A DNA stretch of 64,000 bases from Ophiodon elongatus (taxonomy: Eukaryota; Chordata; Actinopteri; Perciformes; Hexagrammidae): contig JACSYO010002159.1 in NCBI GenBank assembly GCA_016806645.1, positions 806,001 through 870,000 on the forward strand, read 5' to 3'. Numbering within the stretch: position 1 is the stretch's first letter; each line of letters opens with the position of its first letter. The position numbers were made by a program, and so were the translations under genes. The notes beneath the pieces are model-generated. The model was not told the origin of the DNA, ran no database searches, and saw nothing but the letters and a program-made list of their open reading frames with translations. Shown here piece after piece: positions 13,801 to 26,683 of the stretch.

Positions 13801-13848
13801 TTCTTTCATTCTTTCTTTCTTTCTTTCCTCCTTTCTTCCTTTCTTTCC
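13801..13848. repeat. (CTTT)n-type pyrimidine microsatellite
   Basis: CTTT units interrupted by CCTC and CTTC; homopyrimidine on the plus strand. Confidence 0.9.
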
Positions 13849-14994
13849 ACTCTTTTTACAGGTCCACATTCAAGCTGTCAGAGGTCTATTCAATATAATA
13901 TTCTGAAATAATCCAAGATCCAGTACTGTGTATTTTAAATATCCAGCTGTGATCTACTGAAGCCCATTATTTCAACATAATTGGAAAGTAAACATACTTC
14001 AATGCAGATTAAAGGGCTAACTTAATGCTATTACAGCAATGACATGTCCCCCTGTTCAGATATTTTTAAGTACCCTGCCGCACCACCCCCAAACCCAACT
14101 TTTTATGACCTGCTTCATAAATGAAACCATTCTCCGCAAATGTGCCTATGTCCTCTCCAGTGACCAATAATAGCCCTCGGTCTGATTGAGTGTGCCATAA
14201 TGTAATTTGGATATTAGACTGGGTTAGCTTCATATGTATTGGCAGACCTCTCTGGTCTCTGTGCTCAATTCAACCACAGGACTTAAGGATAATGTTTCCC
14301 TCTACCACCATTAATATCAATGGCTTTAAATACTGCCGAGACTCCGACCAACAAGTAATATTGGGCTACCTGGCACCTCCATCTGTTGACATTAAATCCT
14401 ATTTCTTATTCAATCTTGTATGCCGTCATTTTAAAAGTTTCCCTAGTAACATTGCCTGTTTGGTAACACACTGACTAGGACCGTCTACGAGTCATAAGGA
14501 GAGCTGATATTTGCCAGAGCAGTCACTCCCTTGAGAGCTGTTTTGGAGGTGTGGTATTCAAAACAACACTTTGTCATTTTGCAATTGTCATTTGCATAAA
14601 ATGCTTGCTGCATTGTATCACAATTACACAATCAGCATGAGAGAAACAAATCAATAACAATTAATTGATTGCGATATTAGTATTAACATTTATTGTGTTT
14701 TTTTACAGGTAAATGCAGAAACCTAACGTCAGATGATGACGGTTGTATTGAAGTCTGGTAGCTAAATAGCTTGTTGAACTGATTATCAGTTGTCAAAAGT
14801 CAACTTCTACCACGGATAACAAAGAAAATGTAAGCAAGTAGTCAAACTACTCTAGTCCACAGCATGACTCATGAATGCCTTCTATTCACGGATGTATCAA
14901 TAATCATTTATTTATTTTGTGAGTTGTAATCAGACTTTTATGGGGATATGAAACATGGATCACACAGTAATTCAAAGTAATTCAACATCCCACG

Positions 14995-15024
14995 TTTGTG
15001 ATTGTTTATCTTCACAATCACAAA
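14995..15024. repeat. 11-bp inverted repeat
   Basis: TTTGTGATTGT at 14995-15005 pairs perfectly with 15014-15024 across an 8-nt loop. No transcript signal was seen around it. Confidence 0.7.
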
Positions 15025-15316
15025 GACCTAAAAGAATAGACTCCAGAGTCTCCTGGCAGGATTGAAGCCTACAATCAGACAACACGCTCTCAGCTGCTGT
15101 ATAAACAGTTCCTTTTCAGCGGAGTGACTCATTTACTCAGTGTACCGTGTAATTCAGGTTTGAAGTAAGTATACCCTGTTTAAACCGATGCTGACCGACT
15201 TTCATGACAGGCCCGGATGCATTATCTAATCATTGTATCCACAAAATGAAATTACAAGGACGAAAGCATGCGGAGGATGTGTTTTGCTCTTGTAATTCTC
15301 ACATTAAATACAATTT

Positions 15317-15336
15317 AAAAAAAAAAAAAAAAAAAA
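15317..15336. repeat. poly(A) run
   Basis: Twenty consecutive A. No SINE or LINE body could be recognised in front of it. Confidence 0.9.
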
Positions 15337-15597
15337 GCACCTTTTCATTTCGTCAATCGGTTACCTCTGCATGCACCTGCAAGAATGTTTGTCATGTGAA
15401 GGTCACAGATAATAAACGCTTGCATGTGTCCCCTGCCTGTATAATTTGTAACTTGTGGATTGATTCATTGGAGAGATGATGGATTGATTATTGACTGAAT
15501 TGATGATTTGAGTTGATTGATTTACAATGAAGTAACATGGTTTCGTGTTATTGGCGAATGAGGTGATCATGTTTTTATTTTTAAAAGGGTTCACTAA

Positions 15598-15624
15598 CAC
15601 ACACACACACACACACACACACAC
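15598..15624. repeat. (AC)n microsatellite
   Basis: About thirteen AC units. Confidence 0.95.
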
Positions 15625-16086
15625 CATGAAATGCCCCTTTGTGGTAATAAAGGGTATGGCAGCGTTAGTACTGTATGTATTGGAGTTAAGACTACATTTA
15701 AGAAACGCAGCAAAGTTCTGACAACTTTAGATTGATTAGCCATTTTAGAATCTGCCCTTTTTTCCCCAGTTTTATCACGATTTGGGACGCTGAGTTCATT
15801 GCTTGTTGTTCGGCAGGCTCAAGTGTGTGTGTGAGTGACAAGGCCAATGGGTCTTGAACACACCACTATCTGCAACTGTGTGGACACTGAACAACAGTTG
15901 AAAAGGGGTAAATGGGAAATGAATCCAGCGATTGTTATGTTTCACCTGCTGCAAAGTCAACCAAAAAAACACAAAGCTTCTCTCCAACTCCTGTAGCTTG
16001 CTGAACTACTTAACCCACTATTACATCATTCCAACTGGATGTGTGCCAGACAGCACTTGGCTGCCTGCCAACTTTCTTTCTGTCCG

Positions 16087-16087
<1 letters not shown>

Positions 16088-16118
<31 letters not shown>

Positions 16119-16120
16119 TT
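16088..16120. repeat. (CTTT)n microsatellite
   Basis: About eight perfect TTTC units followed by T-rich sequence. Confidence 0.95.
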
Positions 16121-19100
16121 TGCTCTTTTTTTTTTGACATTGCACACAGATGCAACCATTTCGTCCACTTTTTCTTACAACCTTTATGTGTTTCCTTACC
16201 TGATGGACACCGCGTTTGCACCCTGTTGCTGACAGTTTGTCAGTCCTCCTCGCATTGGTTGACAGGTTATCTTTTATTTATGCCACTTGAGAACCAGATG
16301 GACGTGTGTAACACCAGATTCTCTGCTGAATGGTGAATTGTATGACTCTCTAAGTAAGCCCTGCAGCAGAATGCACGCTGAAAGATGCCCTCCTCCTTAT
16401 CAGTCGATGGGCGTAAGTCTATCAGCGTCTAAGGCCTGGAGGAAGGGCTCTGTTTTTTAACTGTTATGAATAGGTGCTTTTCTTGCTTCCTTTTCCTTCA
16501 ACCCTTTGCCCAGAGGCAGGTACTGTAGATGTCTTTGCTTGAACTTAACAGAACTCTTAAGAGTATGACTGAGGGAAATAAACCTGTGCTGCTTGCTGAG
16601 AGATCCTAAGCCTTCGTGGGATCCAAACTACTTTTATTGTTTGTCAAACCTACCATATACATTATTACTAAACTGAGAGCAACTTGCAAAATCAAAGTTA
16701 GTGTCAACAAGACAAAATTTCAGATACTTATGTAAAAGTTTTCTTATCCCATTGTTGCTTGTTAATATCAGTCAAAAACATAACAAAAGGCTAAATAATA
16801 AAGGTTTCAGAGTGTGTTCATTTGCCCAATTCTCTTTTAAAACTAAAGTGACTGAAATATTCGAATGACCCCATTTCTAGATAGCATTTGTTTATGTCAT
16901 TGGTGGTCAGAATGGAGGTAATTGTTCTATAAACTCCTGATATGCTTTGGACAGAATCTGCAAAGTAACTGCTGACTGCAATAGTCAGACATAGTGAAAT
17001 AAAATGTGCTATATTTCGAATAAATCATATGGCTCTTTTGAATCATAAAATATTACATTCATGACCAAAGGTGAAGGTATATGGCTTTATTAATTCTACT
17101 TGTACTTTAAACACATTACAATTAGTGATGTCATGACTGAGCACTGAACTCTTACTGTAAAAACCTCAGTCTCCAACAACATTTGCTTTTACCACGATCC
17201 TATGAAAAATCTACATGATGATTAATGTACCTGTTGATTGAGGCTAAGTCTTTACTGTACTCTGTTTGCTCAGTGAGATGTCCAAGCATCAATCTGTCCG
17301 CAATGGGTTTTTCAAACGTACTATATTAAGCATTATCCTGTATTACTGTCTACACTGCTGTCAGAGGGTTCTAGTTAATCTTAATATGCATATTTGCGCA
17401 AGGCAAATATTATTCATTGTTTGAACAGGACTCTGATTATTTTTTTTTTCTTCTCCTCAAAAGAGTCCTTGGCTGGTGCCTCCAGGTGAAAATGGGTTGA
17501 TCTTAACTTCAGGGTCCTTTCTGTTATGATTCTCCTGCGGTGCTCCTTAGCAACAACTCCTTAAATCCCCCTCCGTCGTTTCGCCAATTCGTCAGTTTTC
17601 AGGAGATATAAAAAAAGAAATTGTGACATGTATTGATAGGTCCTGATCTGATCTGATGAATTTACTGGGAGAATTGGCATCACAGTGACAAGGGAAAACA
17701 ACATTGAGCAGTGGAAACAAATTAAAAACATAACCCTGTTGTAAAATAAAGACAACCTTTGATTCACCAGGCAAGAAGCGAGCCGAGCTTGTCCAGTCCT
17801 GACGGTCGATGCCAATGCGGTGATCTCACCTGTTTGATCGAGCACTTGGAAAACAGTTTATAGTTCATGAAAGATTGCACTAAGGTTGTCGCATCCTAAA
17901 ATCAAGACAGCATACTTTCCTTGTAACTTGATAATCCTCACCGACATCTGGTCCATTAATAGCAGCAAGTGACTACTGTTAAATGTAGACTTGCAACAAC
18001 TAAAAAAAATTACTGTTGAAGGTTCTTTTTTTTTTTTTAAGCTAAGCTTTTGTGTGTATTGTGAAGCAAACCTCTACATATTAATATTAGCAATGCATCT
18101 CTCTCTGTCTTTCCCCACATAGGATGATTTATACACCACTGCTCACACCCACACTCAGGGCCGTGCCTTATGTGTTGACAGCCATGCCAAAATGTCAAGC
18201 AGAAACTCTGTGCTTTGTCAAGCAGTTGTGTAATTGTTATCTAATTTATAGGCGCAGAATGCCCAGCAGGTAAAACGTAAGCTGTGAGAGCGGGCTGCAA
18301 GCAGTTTTGCAGGGTGTAGTGACGAGGGATTTTATGCATGGGCCATCTGACATTTCACATGTGGCACATATCTCCCAAACATGGGATGATTGATGCTCCT
18401 GTTCTTGCAGAAATAAATTGATATCACATTACACCCAGACAGGTGTCTCCATCCCCATGAATCCCTACATTAATTTAGCTGTTTCTCCATGGTTTATGGT
18501 GCTTAAAGAATTTGTCCCAGGTCCTCAGACACATGTCTCCTTGTGTAGAACTGTGGGGGGCTCACCTGGAGGCAAAAACAGGAGGACTACCAAACACATT
18601 TTCTTTCTGCACTGCAACACATTTCTTTGCTGAGCTCCCAGCTTTAAGATTAGCATAGTACCACGAGAGGCTGTAATTCTCCAAACCACTTTGTAACTGT
18701 TGTTCATGTTTTTACATTTGTGAGCAAAAGAACCTTGTGCATTTTGATTATGAAGGCCAATGCAGCATGCAATGCTTGTTTGTTCCTATACAATTTTGAT
18801 GAAACACAATGCAACTTTTGCAGATTTGAACAGTCTTTTCAAACAATGTAAAAGAAAACTGTTCGACAAACTGCACAAAGTCTACATTTGTGTAGTGGCT
18901 TAGCTCAGTTATCTGCAAAAGTCCCTTAAAGGTCCTTGCAGAGTGTCTAAACGAGCAGCATGCCGAGGAGCGAAAGTTTCATTTGAAGGATACACCTGGG
19001 CCTTCAGGAAAGACTTGTCAACGATTCACAAGTAGAGCCATGAAATCTCCAGGGATGCTTTCTCTTCTGAATGGCTTTATTAGTGCCTCTGCAGTCATTC

Positions 19101-19763
19101 CGGCTTCTCTTAAATGGAGCAACACTTAGAAGTGCGATGAAGTAACGCGGGGCCCATTAGCTCACTTCGCAGCACGGCACCATGCTGCTGGTGCCGAGTG
19201 ATGTTGCCAGCAGCTGGGTTGACAACATCCAGCCAGCATGAGGTTAGGAGCTATAAAGTGACCAAGAGAAAAAACAACCACCAGGACTCACTGTCTGTGC
19301 GTGTGCTTTAACCAAAACACTAAAATGAAACATCTGGCATTTGATACGGTGAGAATAAATGAGTAAATAGTCGTTTCAGAGATGCGTCACTATCTGGATT
19401 GGGGCTTTTTCTTAGAAGCATGCTACCACTGATAAAAATCTATTTCTACCCCTCCTATAAATAGTCTGTGCTATTTGTGTGGATACTTTTGTGATGGCTG
19501 CAATCATGCTATCCTTTGTAATCCGAGACTTAACTTCCTTGAACTTTTATCCGGAGCTCGACTTGACTTTTGAATGTGTGTCATACACTGCAAAGATATC
19601 AGGTCATTAGGGGCAGAGTTTTATCTTTTATTTTTTATTCTACAAATGCACTTTGTAAAATTGATCCATTAAAGTCATTGAATATCTTTTCATGTAAACT
19701 GTTCTTTTAGAGTATGCAGCTCGAGGAGAAGTAGTGAACAGAGAAATGTTATGCACAAAGAAG

Positions 19764-19820
19764 TGCGCGTGTGCGTGTGCGTGTGCGTGTGCGTGTGCGT
19801 GTGCGTGTGCGTGTGCGTGC
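19764..19820. repeat. (GTGTGC)n microsatellite
   Basis: About nine units of the hexamer GTGTGC; alternating purine-pyrimidine throughout, so a good Z-DNA candidate. Confidence 0.95.
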
Positions 19821-20475
19821 ACCGTCATTAATGTATGCCTGTCACAGCGAGATGCTCTGGAGGTGCTGAAAAACAGGCCACTAAGCCTCGCCGAGGCCTT
19901 TGCCGTTTTTTTTACACTCACATTCTTCAGCTTAACATGTCAAGAAGAGAAACACATTATGAGATGCCGCTGTCCCTGTGGATATGAATTAAGCAGGTGA
20001 CAGGGGTGTGTGTTTAAGTGTGCCCTGTTCATTTGAGGAATGTCCCCAGTCTGCCCGGTCGAGTGGAGCAGCATCGAAACCGGAGAGCAAGTATCACCTC
20101 AGCCCGAGCGGTGATACTGAGAGGCCACAATTAAGAGCAGATACCTACATCTCGTCTTCACTTCACTGTACCCTTTTAACTCATCTGTCATCTGCCGGAG
20201 CAACTTAAGCGGAAAGAAAATTGCATGCTGAGAGCCGAAAGTTCATGTGCGCTGCTGTAATTTGAAAAAGCATATCTTTGGCTACAAGGGGTCAAATGAA
20301 ACGGTTAACCTTCCACGTGCCAAAGTGGAGTGCTTTTTGTTTTAGACAACTTTGAACAAGGTAATAGAGCAGTAATTAAAATTTATGGTTACAATATGAC
20401 AGGCTAATTTGAAGCTGCCACATTTCTTTAAAAGAAAAAAAATATTCCAGAAGAGCTGCAATAGAAACTGATTTT

Positions 20476-20557
20476 AGGTGACTATATTTAACAAGAGAAC
20501 TGTATCGTTCAATTATAGGTGACTGTATTTAACAAGATAACTGTATTATTCATTAGT
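20476..20557. repeat. 41-bp tandem duplication
   Basis: Two adjacent copies of a unit starting AGGTGACTRTATTTAACAAG, the first at 20476 and the second at 20517, differ at a few positions. This is an isolated duplication, not a microsatellite. Confidence 0.85.
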
Positions 20558-22239
20558 TCATACCCTGAAAATAAAGAATTGCAGGTAATTAAGCAAGAAA
20601 TGTCTCATTAGTTTTTGAATAGCACACACAAAAGCAGCAAATGTTGACCGAGAGAGCTTCAACGGACAAATAAAGGAAGAACTAAGATTTCTTAGTGGCT
20701 GCTGCCCTCTTTCATATGAAGAAAGGGACGGTGAAGCATGGAACAAGAGAGGAAGAGAGAAAGAGAAGGTGAAAGGTAAACGATTAGTTGCTGGTATTTC
20801 ACACTGGTTGATACTTGGCCTGGCCTCCCTTGTGAAACTGGCTCTCTGTGCTTCAGTGACTGGGCCCTTGTCCCTTCAGGCTGATTTACACCCAACCACT
20901 TCTTTTCTTCACTCTGTTTGTTTGCCTGTTCCTAAGCAACTGCATGTTGTTCTTCTAATGTACAGTTACCTGTTCGGTTTGTCTCCTGACAAGCATGGTA
21001 AATTGACTCATCTTATTTATTGCACAATGGCATTGTTGTATTTGGGGACAGTTTGACTTGTTACATATTTGTTCCTGGTGAAGAATAAGAAACTGTCTGT
21101 CTGCAGTCAGTCCATCACTTGCAGTCAGTTCAAAACACCAAGCACTGAACACATAGTACAAATGCATTTGCGTTACAGCAGCGGTTCGGTTTGGAGTAAT
21201 TGCTGCAGTTTAGTTGACAAATGCCTTGTAATGTGGTACTTTTAAAAGCACTCTAACAGTGAAGAAACTGTCTCGTATCCTTTTATTTCTTCTTATCAAA
21301 AAGTAAAAATCACTGCAGCGCTCTGACTGACCAGCTTCGGGGCTCGGTGAGTCAACCACCATGCATTGATGCTAAACCATTACATGCTTGCTCAATCAAT
21401 CTTGGCATGACAGAAAGGGCTTTCATTGGAAATACATCTTTTGAGTTTTTGCAAGAGTTAGGTGCGACCATTCTGAGGTTGAGTAACCTGCATTGTGAAC
21501 CTGGGAAGGTAGTCGGGTAATCCTTGTAATCCTTTAACACTGTTTGTCAAATCATTTCAAATATTAATCATTCCCGTAATCTTTGTTCTCGCTGAGTTTT
21601 CACTCAGTGAAACCATAATGTGAGTCTGCTGGGCTGTATTTTGTTTCACACAGCATTATGTCAACTGCATAAAAATGTTCAAATAGTGTCATAATATGTT
21701 ATAAGATCAAGTAATTCATGCAAACAGTGACTTCTCATATTTTATTTCCACAAGATGCACACATTAATAGGCCTTTGCATGTTCCACCTGCGAGTCGGCA
21801 GCAATTTTAAGAGAGGTAGTTAATTGTGAGCGCTCTCTCCCACCTCCCTTCCATTACCGCGGCATTAGCAGTCATTTGCACAGTTATCCATGTAAATAAC
21901 TCCCATTTTTATTAACTTTTCTTGACACCGTTTTCTTTAAATTGCCTTTTTTTTATGATCTACTTTTTCACGATAATTGCATTTAAGTGAATTATTGCAC
22001 ACACGGCTGGTTGTAAAGTGTTTGCAGGGACAATAAAGAACCTCCTGGGCCATACACGCATTCATGTACTCTCGGAGACATCTTTTGCCAGGGTATGAAG
22101 TAATGGTTATAAAATTCAAAACACATTTCACATATGGGGCTTTAAAGTGAAATTGCCCCTTTGGTGAATAAATATGAAAGGTTAAAACAACATAGTTTAA
22201 TCTTGTAAAGTCTCCTTAATTTTTGTTTTGTTCTCTTTA

Positions 22240-22480
22240 GATAACCGAAATTGGGCCTGAACTGTCCCCTTCCACGCGGCTGTGTGGCAACAGGTGCGGC
22301 CCAGTGTCTCCTCTGATGGATATAATAGCTGCTCTCTGGCTGGGATTCTCAGAGGCAGTGTAATCCAGCCCTAATCTCCCTGTAATTCAGGGAGGATTGG
22401 GTTCTTCAGATGAGCAAGTGGAAACCTTTGCTGGTGTGTGAGAGCTGAATACGTCTATATTGGCCCTCCATGAAAACCAG
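22240..22480. promoter_or_regulatory. candidate element with clustered TAATCC-type sites
   Basis: TAATCC at 22361, TAATCT nearby, and GGATTGG and GGGATT on the other strand: the sites of K50 homeodomains such as Otx or Pitx. A CAGGTG E-box is at about 22291. The sequence is non-repetitive and moderately GC-rich. Confidence 0.25.
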
Positions 22481-24027
22481 GCACAGGTTTGTTTTTTCAT
22501 CCATGTCTCTCTTTTTTTAAATCCGTTTTGGTCTCCATCCAAAATCCATATTCAGGGCTTTGGTTGTAAAGACAACTGCTGTTTGTAGTGTTGCTACTGT
22601 CAGATCAGCCTTTTTTCACTCGGTAACAAGCTTTTATATTTAAATCTTAGTAAATATCACTTTTGGATATACAGTATCACACACGGGTTTCTCACATTGT
22701 ACATTGATACGAATGAAACATGTCCTCATAGTCAAAATAAAGATTGTTTAAGTAATTGCAACATCTTCCACGACAAATCTGTGTAAAATGTGTATTAACA
22801 CCACATTAAGTTATTCAAGTTCAATTGAGACATGAAATATTCAAGTTATATTTCAATTTGTTTTTAGATATGGTCTTAACACTATAACCCACAAACCAAA
22901 AAACACTTATTGTTTACAAAAAGGTCAAATTGTTATGTTTCATTTCCATTCAAGCTAAATATGGTCCTTGATTGGAGGACTACCTTAATATTGTTTTGTT
23001 TATTTGATTAAATTACCTTATTAGTGTTCTAACACTAGAATATTTCCTGGAACTTCTTTATTTTTCTTGCACTGTAAGATTGAGGTAATACACTGTAATA
23101 CATGTAGAATATGGGTGTGGATGTTGACAGCAGGTGTGGTTTCTACTGACTTATTCACTGTAATGTGACAGTCAGTTAATAATAATAATATAAACACAGC
23201 CCTTGTAGAACTTGAACAGGACTGACTTTAGCCTAGTTTTACAATGTTCTTAGATTCCCCTCTTTTTATGCTGTGTTATGAATTCACTTTCTAGGTATTA
23301 TGATGTTTTGATTTCCCAGGCAGTAATGTAAATCACTACTGCATCAAATTAATTCAGATTTGATCTGAATTCATGGCACACAAAAGTCTTTCCTCTGATT
23401 CCGGTGTATGCTGTCTTCAGTGAAAAAGGAATCTTGCTGCGATTCACAGCTGGGTTTCCTCCCATGGAATAAAATAATTTATTGGATGACTATATTCACT
23501 AACAACTGTCCCAGTTGGAATAACGTGTGCTGTTCATTTCATTGATCTCAAGAGTGACTGACTAACCAATAAAACACAATGCATCATGGGGAAGAAAAAA
23601 CCTTGGCAGGGATAAATGTTTTAGTCAGATTCACAGTCAGGATGCTCCAGTGCACTTACATTACTTTCAATGTTTGACATTATAGATTAGTTGTTTCTAT
23701 CTATTCCAAGTGCCATTGTTGTTTCTTCTTCTTCAAAAACAATTAAATCCGCATGATATCAATGACTCAATAATAAAAAAAAATATTCATTATGTTGTCG
23801 TTAGGCTCCACAAGTTTTTCACGTTCCTTCTCTTCAAAAAGGAAAACAATAAATATTCAACTGTATGTTTGACTTCCTGGGTGTGTGTCAGTAAATAGTT
23901 ACAAATGACTGTTGACTGAACAGGATGCTTTCTGCTGACATGTGTCACAGTGTCATCGGTTCAACTCACTCTGAGCACTAAGCTCACCCAGCAAGTTGCT
24001 GTCAACACAAACCAACCTAGAGCAAAT

Positions 24028-24029
<2 letters not shown>

Positions 24030-24058
<29 letters not shown>
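24030..24058. repeat. (CA)n microsatellite
   Basis: About fourteen CA units, continuing as impure CA-rich sequence to about 24,105. Confidence 0.95.
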
Positions 24059-24063
<5 letters not shown>

Positions 24064-25550
24064 GCAGCAAATGCACACACCTATGTATACACACACGTGC
24101 ACAAAGATCAGCCAGGATTACTGTCAGAGAGGTTAGTACATCATGACTGCCTGAGCAATCCACGTGCATGTGCCAACAATTTCCTCTCACCTGGGGACAA
24201 AGGAGAGGGGAGGAGGAGAAAGGGGAAAAAATAAAAAGTACGGAAGATGATGGGAAGATACCAATTGTTTGTTCATATGGAACATCTTTTCGGGGGGAAA
24301 GAGGGCAAAGGAAAGACAAAGTTTTTATTTCCTTCTGTACTGTGTAGATGATGGATTTATTGTCTCAATAAAAAAAAAAAGAATTTGTAACCAGGTTCCT
24401 TGTCTAATAGCTATTGAGAAACTGAAGACCTTGTGAGATGGAAATCTACAATGATCCAGTTTGTTTTTTTCCCAATGTCTGAATGTGGGAGGTCTCCAAG
24501 CTCACTTTGAGGTTGTAATCCAATTAAGAAAACAATAATTTATGTGTGCACTGTGCCAGAGGGGTCTGCAAGACCTTTGTTCTCAATAACTCAGGCCTAT
24601 AATGCCTATTTTTATAAATGAGGTCTTCAGTGATTGAACTGCTGGGGAAAAAAAACACTTACGAGACGCAACTTGGTACTTTTATTTAATCTTTGAATCA
24701 TCAGGCATTTTAGAGTAAAATAGATAAAGATAGAAATCCAAATAAAACGCAAATTTTATGTGCAAGACTATGAAAGCAAAACCAAGCCATAAATATAAAG
24801 GACTTTGTGCCGCTCGTATGAGTTTAGATCTGGACAGAAACTTACTGTCAATAAATGTTGCTCAATGTGTGGAAAAGGGTTGAGTGTCATGGATGACAGT
24901 TAATGGAAAACACAGAAGTATCAGGTGTATCTCTTGGCTGCGTCTCTGTTTGGGTAACCCTGCACACCAGGAAACAACATACAATGAAGTGTGCACATGC
25001 TCCACAAAGCCATAATACCCTGTATGAGTAATGCTTGTGTATTTACAAGATGAAAGTGTAATTGTGCATGTTTATGTGTCTAAGCTCATATGTACATGTG
25101 ACGCAACAGTCAGTAAAGGTCTGTTGCACACAGATGAATGTGCAGTGCATGCATCGGAGTCACCACACGTGTATATTGAACGCATGCATGTATAAGTGAA
25201 TGGGTTTGTGACAAAACAGGTATATTTTTCTTCTTCTGGTGTGTCATCCAGCCTAATGCTGCACATGCACTGTGCCCTGCCCTGGTATTAAAGGCTGAGT
25301 AAATCATTTATGTCTCTCAGAACGCAGAACACTGGCTTTCTTTGTGCATGGCCACTCGAGCTAACAGAAGTTTACCAGATGTGTTTTGACTCTATGTTGA
25401 TAAAGATAGCAACCAGTAGTTTTTGTCGAAGGCCCTCCCTGAACAATGGCCTCCATTGTGTCTTGTCTTCCACTGACTCACCCTGAATACCAGCTCAAGT
25501 GATGCATCGCTATTGATAACATTTTATGTTGAATTAGCTTTATACATATT

Positions 25551-25584
25551 ACAAGTGAAATACAAGTGAAACACAAGTGAAACA
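25551..25584. repeat. 11-bp repeat, three units
   Basis: Three units of ACAAGTGAAAY in a row, the last two nearly identical. Confidence 0.8.
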
Positions 25585-26652
25585 CAACGATACCTCATGG
25601 CTTCCAAAGAAAAATTCGGATTTCTAGGTTTGCACTTGTTGTTGTGCATAACTCAATGAATGCACAATGGAATTCAACAGCATCTTTTTTTTTATTTTAC
25701 TGTAAATTTGCATGTTGCACAGAAGGGAAGGAGCCTCTTGTCCACAGTCTACGCATGTTAGACACTTTTAGAATACTAGAAAATGAATTGAAATATCTAA
25801 TTCTAAAACTAATCACATGCAGCAACAATATTGGCTCTCAATGGTAAATAATAGTCAGTTATGGTAGACTTAATATTTTAAAGTCAGCATTAGTGGATTC
25901 CACTGAAGTGTCTCTGCAATAACAGAAATTTCAACAGCGCTTCATCTCATAACTTTACCCCAGAGCGGACGCTCTGCCGACAGGGATGAGTGGATGTGAG
26001 CCCCAGAATCCATGGTGCTGACAGCACCAAAGTGATTTAACAGCAGGGAGTGTAAAGAGAAAGGATTCAAATACCACGGTCGGTCAGAAGGAAAGGAGAG
26101 TGGAAATCTGAGAAAAAAAGAGTAGCTATGGGGTTGAAAAACCTAGTAAGACAAATGTCCATTTGTGCTATCTCCGATATCATATCTGAGATGCAATACG
26201 ACACATCATACCTATAATCCTTCTTTGATATAATAGTTTTAAAAATAAACATTCCCAACTACAATATGTTTATTCTGACTATTATGGATATCGTATTTTG
26301 ATTGTGTGTCAATTTAGCTTCTATCTGACAAAACAAAGAGAACATTCCCTTTGAATTTAACTAAAACCAGTGATCCCATCCTTCAACAGTTGAAAAAGCA
26401 TTTTCTTTCAGACTCACTGAAATTCAACCCATTTAAAAGTGATCAAGGGTCAAAGCCACGTTTAGTTAACTTCGTCTGACAAGCTGACCTTTGACACGAG
26501 CACCCTGCCGCTCCGACTGCTGGATGAGAAGTAAAACTAAGAAAACACTCTCCTCTACACCTTTCTGTTGTTTTTGATCTCATTCTCCTGTCCACCATGA
26601 AATCAGTTTTCCCCCACAGCCAAGAGTCACAAATGCCTCTTGGATGAATCTT

Positions 26653-26677
<25 letters not shown>
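26653..26677. repeat. (GT)n microsatellite
   Basis: About twelve GT units then GA units. Confidence 0.95.

Positions 26678-26683
<6 letters not shown>

Larger units (their letters stand above)
10721..22239. other. gene-free sequence with microsatellites
   Basis: AT-rich, with TA, CTTT, AC and GTGTGC arrays, a poly(A) run and the 41-bp duplication. No exon recognised on either strand. Confidence 0.6.

Noticed and set aside
15300..15340. Poly(A) run as the tail of a retroelement
   Set aside because: No SINE or LINE body, target-site duplication or reverse transcriptase fragment in front of it.
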